DNA from: Phragmites australis
Lineage: Eukaryota; Streptophyta; Magnoliopsida; Poales; Poaceae
Length of the DNA: 64,000 nucleotides
Assembly: GCF_958298935.1 (NCBI RefSeq)
Contig: NC_084927.1
Coordinates: forward strand, 10,134,001-10,198,000
Direction: 5' to 3'
Shown piece after piece: positions 48,713 to 59,145 of the stretch (position 1 is the first letter of the stretch; each line of letters starts with the position of its first letter). The position numbers and the translations under genes were made by a program. The notes under the pieces were generated by a model. The model did not search any database. It was given only the letters and a program-made list of their open reading frames with translations, and had not been told where the DNA came from.

Positions 48713-48717
48713 GTAAG

Positions 48718-51700
48718 CTTTTATCCCAACTCTGCCTGTACTTCAAGGTGTAGGCTCTTAACATATCTTCCAATACTTGGTTGGTCCTCTCGGTCTGTCC
48801 ATCGGTTTGGGGGTGATATGCAGAACTGAAGTTCAGTTTAGTGTCCAAGGATTCATGTAGCTTTTGCTAGAAGCGAGAGGTAAATTGGGTACCTATGTCT
48901 GACACGATCTTTTTGGGTACACCATGTAGGCACACAATTCTTGACATATACAGCTCGGCAAGTTTTGCACTTGAATATGTTGTCTTGACTGGGATAAAAT
49001 GCGCAACTTTCGTAAGCGATCCACCACTACCCAGATAGAATCGTAGCCTGCTTGAGTATGGGGTAACCCGACGATGAAATCCATACAGATTTCTTCCCAC
49101 TTCCACTCTGGAACTTTGAAGGGTTGCAATAATCCAGCTAGCCTTTGATGTTCTGCCTTTACTCTCTGACAGGTGTCACACAAAGCTACATATTCAGCGA
49201 CATCTCTTTTCATACCATACCATACCACCAATAATACTCTTTCAGATCCAGATACATCTTGGTGCTTCCGGGATAGATGGAATATGCAGAATCATGTGCT
49301 TCTTGCAAGATCAGATCCCTTAAAGCTTTCTGGTTGGGCACACAGATTCTTTTCTCAAACCATACTGTTCCTTGACTATCTTCCAAGAATCCCGGTGCTT
49401 TATTTATTTTCATGAGTTCTTTGATCTCCTTTATTTTCTCATCTTACCACTGTTCTTTTCGGATGTCTTGTTCCAATTGTGACTTCATTTCTATTACTGT
49501 TGCATCCATATCAGCAACAATACCCAAATTTAACCTCTCAAACTCCTTGCATAATTCCGGCTGATTTCCTTTCAACATAGTCATATTGCAATAACCCTTC
49601 CTACTCAGAGCATCTGCTACAACATTCGCTTTTCCAGGGTGGTAATGTATTCCCACATCATAATCTTTGATTAATTCCAACCATCTACGTTGCCGAAGAT
49701 TAAGATCCGGTTGGGTGAAAATATATTTTAGGCTTTTATGATCCGTATATATTTCACATCGGTTGCCAATGAGGTAGTGTCTCCAAAATTTTAAGGCATG
49801 AACAACTGCAGCTAACTCCAAATCATGGGTCGGATAATTTTCCTCATGTTTCCTCAACTGCCTAGATGCATATGCTACCACATGACCTTCTTGCATAAGC
49901 ACACATCCCAATCCTTGTGGAGACGCATCACAATACACAGAGAATGACTTCTGGGTATCTGGCATAATAAGAACTGGTGCAGAGGTTAACTTTTTCTTCA
50001 ACTCGTTGAAACTGGCTTCTTGAGCGGCTGTCCATTTGAATTCTGCTCCTTTTTCTAGTAGTTCTATCATTGGTTTCGCTATCTTGGAAAAACCTTCTAT
50101 AAACCGGCGGTAATACCCTTCTAAACCCAAGAAACTGCGGATCTCTGAAATGTTCTGCGGGGTTTTCCAGTTTAGAACATCCCTCACTTTGGATGGATCC
50201 ATAGATACACCTCCTAATGAAATAATATGACCAAGAAAAGGTACTTCTGTCAACCAGAACTCACACTTACTCAATTTGGCATATAGCTGGTTCTCTCTGA
50301 GTTTCTGTAATACCATCCGTAAGTGTTCCTCGTGTTCTTCCTCGTTCTTGGAGAAGATCAGGATATCATCAATAAACACCACGACGAACTTGTCCAGAAA
50401 CTCCATGAAGACCTTATCATTAGGTACATGAAATATGTTGGTGCATTTGTCAAGCCAAAAGACATTACCGTGAACTCATAAAGGCCATATCGGGTAACGA
50501 ATGCAGTCTTTGGAATATCCGAAGCGCGAATCTTCATCTGGTGGTATCCGAACCGAAGATCAATCTTGGAGAAAATACACACTCCTTTCAACTGATCAAA
50601 CAGACAATCAATGTGAGGCAGTGGATATTTGTTATTGATAGTTACTTCATTGAGAGCCCTATAGTCTATGCACATCCTTTGCGTTCCATCTTTCTTTGGT
50701 ACAAAGATGACTGGGGCTCCCCAGGGCGAAGAACTGGGGCGGATAAACCCTTTGTCTAACAGCTCTTGGATTTGCTCCTTGAGCTCTGCCAGCTGATTGG
50801 CATCCATTCTATAAGGTCTCTTATATATAGGTGCAGTTCCTGGCACTAACTCAGTAACAAATTCTATTTCACGATCTGGCGGCATACCTGGAAGATCATC
50901 AGGAAAAACATCCGGGAACTCGTTCACCACATTGATCTCTTCTATAGGAATACCCTTCATTTGATTTAGTGAGCATTCCTCTACTGAGGGTATAGTTTCA
51001 ACAAACTCGACCTGCATGCCTTGTTTGTTGGTCAGTTGAACTGCTCTTCTGGCGCAGTCTATGATTCCCTTATATTTTGCTAGCCAGTTCATACCTAAAA
51101 TAACATCAATTCCACTGGATTCCAGAACTACAAGGTTGGTTAAGAAGTCTACCCCCTTTATATAAAGGCTTAGCTTTGAGCATATATACTTTGCCCTCAT
51201 CTCTCCTCCAAGAGAGCTAATAATCATTTGCTGCTTCATAAGCACAATTGGCAGATTATACTTCGCAACATATCTTGTAGTGATGAATGAATGCGATGCT
51301 CCTGAATCAAATAAAACTGATGCTGGGTTTGAGTTGACAAGGAACATACCAAGCACCACATCTTGCACTTCTTGGACTTCTTTAGCAGTGACATGGTTGA
51401 CTCGCCCACGTGCGTAGTTCTGTTGAGCCTGGTTGGTTGGAGCTAGTGCCTGGTTCCCATTGCGGCCTGGAGCTTGATACTGGCCTTGCCTTGGAGCATT
51501 CCCATTGCCATACTGCATGGGAGGGTTGTTGGGTTTCTTCTTCGGGCATTTATTGGCATAATGCCCTTCTTCACCACAGATGAAACATGCTTTTCCGGTG
51601 GAAAGTGCCTGATTGCCAAACTTCTGTTGAGGTGCGGGTGGTGGGGCCTGACGAGGGGTTTGGAAGTTTGAGCGCCGAACTTGCATCTGTGGCTTGTTCT

Positions 51701-52119
51701 AGTTCGGATGCTGATTCTGTTGACGGAACATTGGTCCTTGTTGAGGTGGATTATAGCGGGGTCGAGAGTGACTGCTTGAGCCTTGGCCTTGAGAAGATAT
51801 TTTCCTCTTCATGGGCGTTGACATATGCGTCCCACCAATCTGCCGCTGGTCCGGAAAGTTGATGTGAAGCAAACAAGACTTTTTCCCCGTCGTTGCACTG
51901 AGCTATCCAGAGTTTCTTCTCCGTGGCTTTCAACCAGTTGTTGGCATCCATTGGTTCCACAGCCTGTGAGAACACTAGGGGTTTGGTTCTCATGAACTCT
52001 CCCAACCTATTCTGTGGTGGAGGAGGAGCTTGCATGTGCATGGGGGCCTGCTGCATATTTACCATAGTCTGAGCTAGTCCCTGAAGAATTTGCGTTTGCA
52101 TGGCCATCAGCTGCTCCAT
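48718..52119 (-). pseudogene. gag-pol of element 2 up to the nested insertion
   Basis: Gag core at 52119-51751 (VEPMDANNWLKATEKKLWIAQ). Frame 51686-50358 carries the CCHC knuckle ([14 protein letters not shown]), protease ([17 protein letters not shown]) and the first half of reverse transcriptase ([21 protein letters not shown]). Frame 50406-49444 continues with [12 protein letters not shown], then RNase H ([27 protein letters not shown]) and the connection toward integrase. The two frames overlap by about 50 bases, so one frameshift separates them. Integrase follows in pieces: finger at 49413-49210 and 49231-48893, core at 49106-48867, and [18 protein letters not shown] at 48848, ending at the insertion. 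Confidence 0.9.
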
Positions 52120-52487
52120 GTTGAACTGAGGTGGCGGAGGAGGATGCGGCAGTTGCTAGTTGTTGTTGACATTGTTGTTGTAAGCGCGGGGGTTCTCCTG
52201 GTGTTCACCATCTGTTGGTTGCCAAGGCATGAGTGGAGAACAGAGGGAAAAAGCAAAGATGACAAGATATGACCGAAACAGATAGAACAAGAGCAAAAGA
52301 CTCCCAACTAATTATTATATTATAAGATAACTGATGCAACGTGGAGAAAGAGCACCCACATTACATCAACAATCATGCAAAGATCCAACTCATAACATTG
52401 ATCACATTACAGACACAACCACACAAAAACTAGATCAGACGACACAAACGATCTAGACGATTTATTAAACTGGCTCTAGGTGGTCTC

Positions 52488-53262
52488 CTAAGCATGAGAT
52501 CCGGTAGATAGTTTAGCAACTGACTGGTCGTTGTCCTCCGAAGACTCCTCTCTAGAAGGATCACTGCGGCGCGGCCTCTTGGGGGAGGGTGAGTGAACGG
52601 ACTGGTCCTCTGAGTCAGAAGAGCTAGACATCCCATTGAGGCTCTTCTGCAGCTCCCTGATCTGTGTTTCGGCATCACGAAGGCGCTTGCGTGTGTCCTG
52701 AAGCTCGTCCAAAGCTTCATCCAGGTCCTCATGCAGTGTCATAGCTAGCAGCACCTGCTCTCGAGCCACACCACTATGCTCGTGTGTGGTTGTCTTCACC
52801 TTGATGTCCCGACTTCCACGCTCTCGACGAGGAAAGTAGTCGTAGGAAGTCCTCCTCAGGGTACTCCTGTGGCGCTCACAGACACAAGCTAGTCCCTGCT
52901 TCGAAGCTTGCACGGACTGCCATTGCTTTGTGGATTCCCACGATCTCATAGTTGTCATCGCCTTCTGGAGAACCGTAGATGCACACCTCTACCATCCACT
53001 CCTCATGTCCTGGACGAGTTTGACGAAGACCGTGGTAGACAGGCGCCTTGGTGTACCCCAGACGCTACAGCATCTCAACCAGTATCATCGGTGCCTTCCC
53101 TGCTTCAAATCCCTTGGAATGGTACAGCTTCTTGCCTCCATTCTTGGGAATAGTGACTCCATGGTTGGGTCTAGCAGAGGCGTTAGGTGCAAAGGTGGCA
53201 GGGGCGCGGGGAGGAACATAGCCGCCGGTGGTCTTGCGGGCAGTCTTCTTGATGCAGGCCAT
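52488..53262 (-). pseudogene. Pre-gag ORF of element 2 with a histone H3-tail-like N-terminus
   Basis: This first ORF after the primer site starts at 53262 with MACIKKTARKTTGGYVPPR. Compared with mature H3 (ARTKQTARKSTGG) it keeps A1, K4, T6, A7, R8, K9, T11, G12 and G13, with S10 replaced by T; P16 is also kept. With Ala at position 2 the initiator Met should be removed, exposing the same N-terminal Ala as H3. The first frame closes at 53065 with a TAG after LVEML. The same frame then stays open over about 60 codons (a segment with GDDNYEIVGIHKAMAVRASF). A shifted frame (within 52958-52488) gives a basic segment (RTSYDYFPRRERGSRDIKVK), a likely coiled coil (DEALDELQDTRKRLRDAETQ) and an acidic/basic end with SVHSPSPKRPRRSD, NLS-like. 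One stop and one frameshift therefore break a once longer protein of perhaps 250 residues. Function is unknown; chromatin targeting by mimicry is inference. Confidence 0.6.
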
Positions 53263-53418
53263 CTACAGTTTGGAAACAAGAGAGTATCAGCAAAATATTT
53301 TTAATAAAGCAATAAAATGAAGCTCAAAGGTAAACGAAAATTTTGCAAATATAGTTTTTATAAATTAATCCTTAATACGCGACCATTTCTAGCTAGGCTT
53401 GAGACCTACGGTCAACAC

Positions 53419-53431
53419 GGCTCTGATACCA
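53419..53431 (-). other. Primer-binding site of element 2, initiator Met tRNA type
   Basis: Minus strand TGGTATCAGAGCC, 4 bases from the 5' LTR end, the same as in element 1. Confidence 0.9.
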
Positions 53432-53435
53432 CTTC

Positions 53436-54855
53436 TGTCACACCCGGTTTAAAGATCAAAACCAGATGTAAACTATATGTATGTCATGATCAGTTTATTC
53501 ATACATATAGCGACGTCATCAGTACATAACAGACACAGTGCTTCTTATTACAACGTTATTTATTACAAAATGACCACACATGGGTCTAAAAGAAAAATAC
53601 ACCACAGCGGAACAGTACAGCGCAGCTCCATGCCAATAGGCAGCCAACCGGAAGCTCCACAAGCTTAGAACTCGGCATCATCTTCAGGGAATTCTTCAAA
53701 AGTTTCACCTTCTGAAACAACAAGTATGAGTATTTCCAATACTCAACAAGTGGGGGTAAAATGAATAATGATATGGTGGCTTGAACCAAGATTTCCTATT
53801 CTCTAGGGTTTATTTGCATAAAAGCCGATTTTATTCTTGAACTATGGAAAAGCAAATTTTATTTTAAAAAGGAAAAGATGTACAAAAGATTTTCTTAATC
53901 CTCCGAGAATTCAACCAATTCTCAACCATGTAAGACATCCACCCGACTAATCATGTGAGGGTCTATGTTGCTCATAACCGTGAGTATGGCTGAATATTTA
54001 GTTTGACACTCTACAGAGTTTGTACACTTTACCCACGAGTCGTGATCTTCTCTGTTGCCGGTACCTACCGGTACCTTACACACTTCCGGGGTGTGCGTCA
54101 AGAGATCACTACGTGGCTTTTCCAAAGAGTCTCCCAGTATGCACTTGCCCACTAAGGTTTCACCGCCGTACATAAGTGGAGTAACCCTCCACCCCAGAAG
54201 CCCCTCTGGTGCCGGGTAGAATTGGGAAATAACACTTCCTTATCTACACATCCAATTGGCTCATACAACACTGGGAGAACATCTAATTACTAGGTCAAAC
54301 CGTACCATATTGGTCTCGTGGTTGTTCTGTTGCCATGGATGATCGCTCCACGAACCGGTCCTTAAAATGCTCTGGGCAAGACCGCCAATAACCCCATGAG
54401 GGTAGATTACCAAACATTTCCAATCAACCAACCATATCGGAAAATAACCCCTTTCTTGCCCAAAACCCCAAATATCCTTGTTGTTAACTCCCTTACCAAC
54501 ATCAGTTTTCATGCCATACTTCCTATATCAACTTTTAATTCATAACTCATGATTCATCACCTACATGCTACATGTTCATCTAAAAGCATAGCTAAGCATA
54601 AACATGATGTTATTTTAAGGATATAACATCTACAACTGACACTAGTGTTTGCTATACTGCCCATTTTGTAAAACAGCATGCATATTTGATAAAGACTATC
54701 TTTATGTAAAAATTGGATTCACAACATGGTCAAGACACTTGCCTTCGTCGAAGTGATGCATAGGTCTTTCGAAATCTTCTTTCTGGAAATTCCCGAACTC
54801 TCGGACTGAATCATCTACATGAGCACACAAATATACATAAGAACAGTACACCAAG
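53436..54855 (-). repeat. 5' LTR of element 2, truncated
   Basis: Aligns with 39346-40770 and then changes abruptly at about 54855 into copia gag sequence. The promoter half of the LTR is missing, so the element has no 5' promoter of its own. Confidence 0.9.
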
Positions 54856-55266
54856 CAATACACTTGCGGCTTGTGCATTGCGATGAAGATTTTGCTCTTG
54901 TTTGGGAGTGAGCTTTTTGTCTTCATTCGACAACTCAAAACCTGTGCAAAATCTTCCAAACACTTGGATGAAGAGATATTAGATGCAATTTCATTTTGTG
55001 CCTCTAAGCTGCGTAATGTGTACCATTAAATATGGTGCACGCCCGGAAGGAACGGAGATATAAGAGTTAGAAGAATTTAAACAATCATAATTGAAAGGTA
55101 TTTCATTTCCCTTACCATTACCACTACCTTCGCTGTTCTTCGACGGATCATCTTTGGGAGACTTCAGGTTCCCGTCATCTTTTGGACCTTTCGCCCTGGA
55201 TGTCGACATCGAGAAACCTCCAAGCAGGGAAGCTTTGTAGGAGGGTTGGCTCTGATACCAATTGAA
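54856..55266 (-). pseudogene. Copia (Sirevirus-like) gag start and leader, truncated
   Basis: Frame 55209-54991 begins MSTSRAKG and reaches IPFNYDCLNSSNSYISVPSG, the typical N-terminus of Sirevirus-type copia Gag. A shifted frame (from 54959) continues with DFAQVLSCRMKTKS and then ends where element 2's LTR begins. The primer site for initiator Met tRNA (TGGTATCAGAGCC, plus positions 55248-55260) lies between the LTR and the ORF. Everything downstream of the Gag start is missing. Confidence 0.75.
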
Positions 55267-56757
55267 TGTACTTGATGTCGCCTAGAGGGGGGTGAATAGG
55301 CGTTTCTGAAATTTAAAACTCAGCAGCGGATTAAGACAGAGTCCGGATACTCCGGTGTCTGGAGTATTCAGTCTTATCTGGATTATCCGTCCTATACAGG
55401 TGTGCGAAATCGAAATGAATCTAAGCAAGTCTACTTGATTCTAAGTGTTACCACATGTTCTAATATATGTATGATGACCTTATCAACAACACCCTGTAGT
55501 AGAATAGTCACAAACAATAGGATTTGGGAGAATCCCCTAAAACAACAAGAACAAGTAAAACTTGCAAGAAAGTAAAGGAGACAAAGGATTTATCCTGAAG
55601 TTCGGCCACCTCACTAAGAAGTGCCTGCATCTCCGTTGAGGAGCTCACAAAGAGCCAGGTCTCTTTCAACCCTATCCTCTCCTAGCGACAACAAAGATCA
55701 AGCTAGGTGTTCTTACTCAAGTCAACAGGTGATTACAAACTTCCCATGGCACTCCACAATCCTTGGATACTCTACGGGCGACGCCTTGCCATCTAGGAGC
55801 ACGAGGCTCCAAGAGAAAAAGATCACAAATGAAAGCTTGACGACGAACTCAATGCTCAAAGATTGGATTTTGGTTCACTAACTCAAATCTCTCTTCCAAA
55901 CCCTAACTCTCAAATCTTGTAATAGTCTAAGCACTAGAGAGGTTTGGAGGGGCTCTTGAATGCTTTGGGAGGCTTTGTCAAGAAGTAGCTCAACAGCAAT
56001 AGCAAAAACATTCAATGCAAAGAGGTGAGGGAGTATATATAGCTTTCCCTCAAAAAACTAGCCGTTACTATTCTGATTGGCTTAACCCAGAGTATTCGGT
56101 GTACATTGGAGACTTTGGGTGGCACTTCAAAATCGAGCCCAGAACAGTGTTAGAACTAGCTGTTACAGTTCTATTGAACTAACTCGGAGTATCCGGTGTA
56201 CACCGGAGACTCCGATTGGCACTTAAACGCCATACAGAATATAGTTCCGGAGACTTGTCAGAGTCTCCAGCCTCTCCAGATACCGGAGTATCAGGTGTAC
56301 CCCGGAGACTCCGACACTTTAAAAATATCAAAACTGAAACTCTCTGGTGGAGTCTCACTCGGAGACTCCGGCCAAAAACACCAGGTACCGGAGTATCCGG
56401 TGTATATCGGAGACTTCGAACTCAGAACAACTTAGCCTATTTCCCGGTGTCCGTGGGTGAATGTGTCTCTCAACTTTTGGTTTTAAGAGGCCACTCTAAG
56501 CACTGAGACACCATCAAAACTATCAATTGCATCCCTCATAATAGTACGACTTTCCTAAACTCAATTTCAAAAATAAAATTAAATTAAATCCTATTGAGTA
56601 CTACAAACCGCTTCTCTTTTCTTTTGGGGGACGCCAATATCGTATAACTTCACCAATGGAACTAAACCTGTTCATAGCTTCAATAAACTCATTAGTCCCT
56701 TAATCGTTTTGTCATCAATTAGCCAAAACCCACTTAGGGGGCCTAGATGCACTTTCA
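55267..56757 (-). repeat. 5' LTR of a Sirevirus-like copia element (1491 bp)
   Basis: On the minus strand it starts TGAAAGTGCATCTAGGCCCC at 56757 and ends CAAGTACA at 55267, followed by a spacer and primer site. This terminus is common in grass copia elements. It contains several palindromic repeats (see 56090-56425). Plus-strand frames in it are not genes. Confidence 0.8.
56090..56425. repeat. Palindromic repeat cluster in the copia LTR
   Basis: About four imperfect copies of ggagtatccggtgtacacc, each followed by ggagactccg, start near 56093, 56186, 56283 and 56391. The core ggtgtacacc is itself a palindrome. A related motif lies near 55345. Confidence 0.7.
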
Positions 56758-59145
56758 AGGCTCCGGACGGATAACCTCCGGAGCTGGGCAGCGGCTAAGG
56801 GCTGAGGGGGTCGAGGACCACCTCTCCCATCTAGCCTTCTACTTCTCCTCCGACACGCTATCGCCAGGCTTTAGACGGATTACCTCTGGAGCTGGGCAGC
56901 GGCTAAGAACCCAAAGGGTCGTGGACCACCTCCGGAGCTTGTCCCCAAAGATTCCTGATGGACTTCGTCGGGTCAAAAATCTGGAACAAATTTGGAAGAA
57001 AACCCTACCAACATCGAACCCGAGTACACAATGGTCAGCAATGACGAACTCGCCACTACTTCGCGCGGCCCTCCTTAGTTGCTCTACGTATCTGCCGCTA
57101 CCAGATTCCTGAGGCCACCTCTCCCTAGAAAAAATGACTTTGATCTATGCGAAGTCTCAATACCTCGGTCATCCAAAAAAACTAGCCATCACCTACGAAG
57201 AAGGCGAAGAAGCGCGGCACGAAGGCACACAGACATGCAGTCATATGTTCAAAGGATCCCCTTACACTTCGGCCAAAAAGAGATACAATCGCCCCCAAAT
57301 GTCCAAATTATATTATTAAACAAATCGTGTATCTAGAGGACACGTACAAAGAAGCAACAGTAAATGGTCGCTACGGAGGAGACAGATCCCGAAAGAGCAA
57401 ACCAGGGGGAGAAAGAGTACAAAGTGGCAAAAGGCAACTAGGGCCCACAGTGGGGCCATAGTCGGACCTCCGCCAGATAGGGATGTCCCATGGCTTCACC
57501 AGAAGCTACCCTGAAGACCGCCTTTGCCTCCTACGGGTCCCTGCAGGGGCTACGCATAGAGCGGCGTATTCACCTCATCCGCACCCTGCCGCCGCGGAAG
57601 CTGATGCAGTAACCGGCCCCTGAGCTATTGGAAGACGAAGAAGAAACTGAAGGAGCCACCGTCAGGGCCTCCTTCCACTTCTTCCTGGCCTCCTCCTTCG
57701 CCGCCAAAGCCACCAGCGTCTCCATAGACGCCCGCTCCTCCTCGTCGCTCTCCCTCCGTAGGAGATCCCAATCGGTCTCCTCATCGTCGTCATAAATATT
57801 GATGATCTCGACAGGCGTGGTCTCCTGAACCAAGGGTTGAACAAGAGCGGCAAGCAGCTATCCACCCCGTAGGGATGGAAGCATAACAACCACCGGCGTC
57901 ACCGCCGACGATCGAGCTGGCCCAGCCCCCGTAGAAGCAGTCGAGACCATCAACATCTCCGAAGAGGATGAGGAGGAAGACGATGCCATGTTGAAGTCAA
58001 AGGTTAAGTGCTCACTCGTGGGGCAGTGGTGAATCCAGCCGGATGATTCCAACTTTATATCCGGGCCAAGCAGCCATGTACGTCCGGGAGATGAAGCTGA
58101 ACCAACGTGGCGTCACTCCATGTCGTCCCCTATTGAATCCCCTGGGGCCCGTGGCCATATCCCGGTCGTTCCGCTGACACATGGAACCATCCCACGGCGA
58201 TGCCACGTTCTCTCGCATGAACGTCCCGTCACATTAATGTCCTAGACTCTTTTTGACACATGCCAGAGGCGTGTGCACAAGACCCTAAACGAACCCATAT
58301 ATTATCCAGTCAAAATGCACTAGGGACACATCCCATCCTGTCATCCTCGAAAAAGGAAACCTGGGGAGCCCCCCGATCCCACACGTAATCTCCACTCTGA
58401 CAAGACTCAAATGGCAAGAAGAACCATCACCAAAGAAGTCCGAAGAATCTAAATCGGCCTCTGCAAGGACCCCGAAGTGCATCAGCTCCACCGATGCCCC
58501 TCTGGCCTTGGGTCCTGATATGGCATATACCAACTCCAAACAGGCTCCGGAGCGTGCCTCCTCTACTAATACGTCTTCGGTCTTTAACTTCGACTTTGAC
58601 ACCGGCTGCACCTCCAACCTTAGCATAACTCTAGGGCGTGTCGCCACCACCAATGCACCATCAACCTTGAGCTTCGCTATCAACGCCCACGGTTCCCGTA
58701 GAAAAACTTCTCAGGGACAAGGAATTGCCTTCGGGCATTCTTTTTACTAGCCCAGATTGGAGTTGGTTTTCCTCTACATCCTCTCACTCCTTTGAATGTC
58801 GGGGCCAGAGAATGAGGGGGTACTGTTCGGGGAAAATAGACCAGTCTGAGGATAATGGTTGACGATTGCTATCAAAGGTCCCTCCAGAGCCTTCAGTCTC
58901 TGGACCCTCAGTAGGAGGCCCGACTTCCAAAGGCTGCGGGCCACTTCAGGCCATCTCTCCGCTACGTACGTGGAATTTCGAAGACTTGAAGCTATAGCAA
59001 GTCCCTCTAGAGCCTTCGGCCTCTGGACCCTCAGCAGGAGGCCTAGCCCTCGGAGGCTGCGGATCCCTTCAGGCCACCCCTCCGGTGCCTGTGCAGCCTT
59101 CCAAAGCCTAAAAGATGCAGTAGGTCCCCGGAGACAATATTAAGT
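56758..59145 (+). mobile_element. Unclassified LTR-type element fragment, probably non-autonomous
   Basis: The left part has a 108-base tandem repeat (copies from 56758 and 56866, aggct...gagctgggcagcggctaag). The right part has a purine-rich tract (gagaatgagggggtac) immediately before tgttcggggaaaatag at 58824, which looks like a polypurine tract followed by a plus-strand LTR start. That LTR piece holds a repeat of about 123 bases (near 58880 and 59003). Between them are only weak frames on the minus strand: 57833-57570 with acidic DDDEETDWDLLRRESDEEE, and 58052-57858 with MASSSSSSSSEM. No gag or pol motif was found. Confidence 0.4.

Larger units (their letters stand above)
39346..54855 (-). 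mobile_element. Ty3/gypsy chromovirus (Tekay/Del type), element 2, split by a nested element
   Basis: Order on the minus strand: truncated 5' LTR (54855-53436), Met-tRNA primer site, pre-gag ORF with a histone H3-like start, gag, protease, reverse transcriptase, RNase H, integrase, nested element (48712-43032), integrase C-terminus with chromodomain, polypurine side, and complete 3' LTR (42312-39346). It is related to element 1 but has a different LTR. The 5' LTR is cut at 54855 where copia gag sequence begins. Five bases left of the 3' LTR are aaaac; the partner flank is lost. The polyprotein is nearly intact in the gag-protease-reverse transcriptase part and broken elsewhere. Confidence 0.92.
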
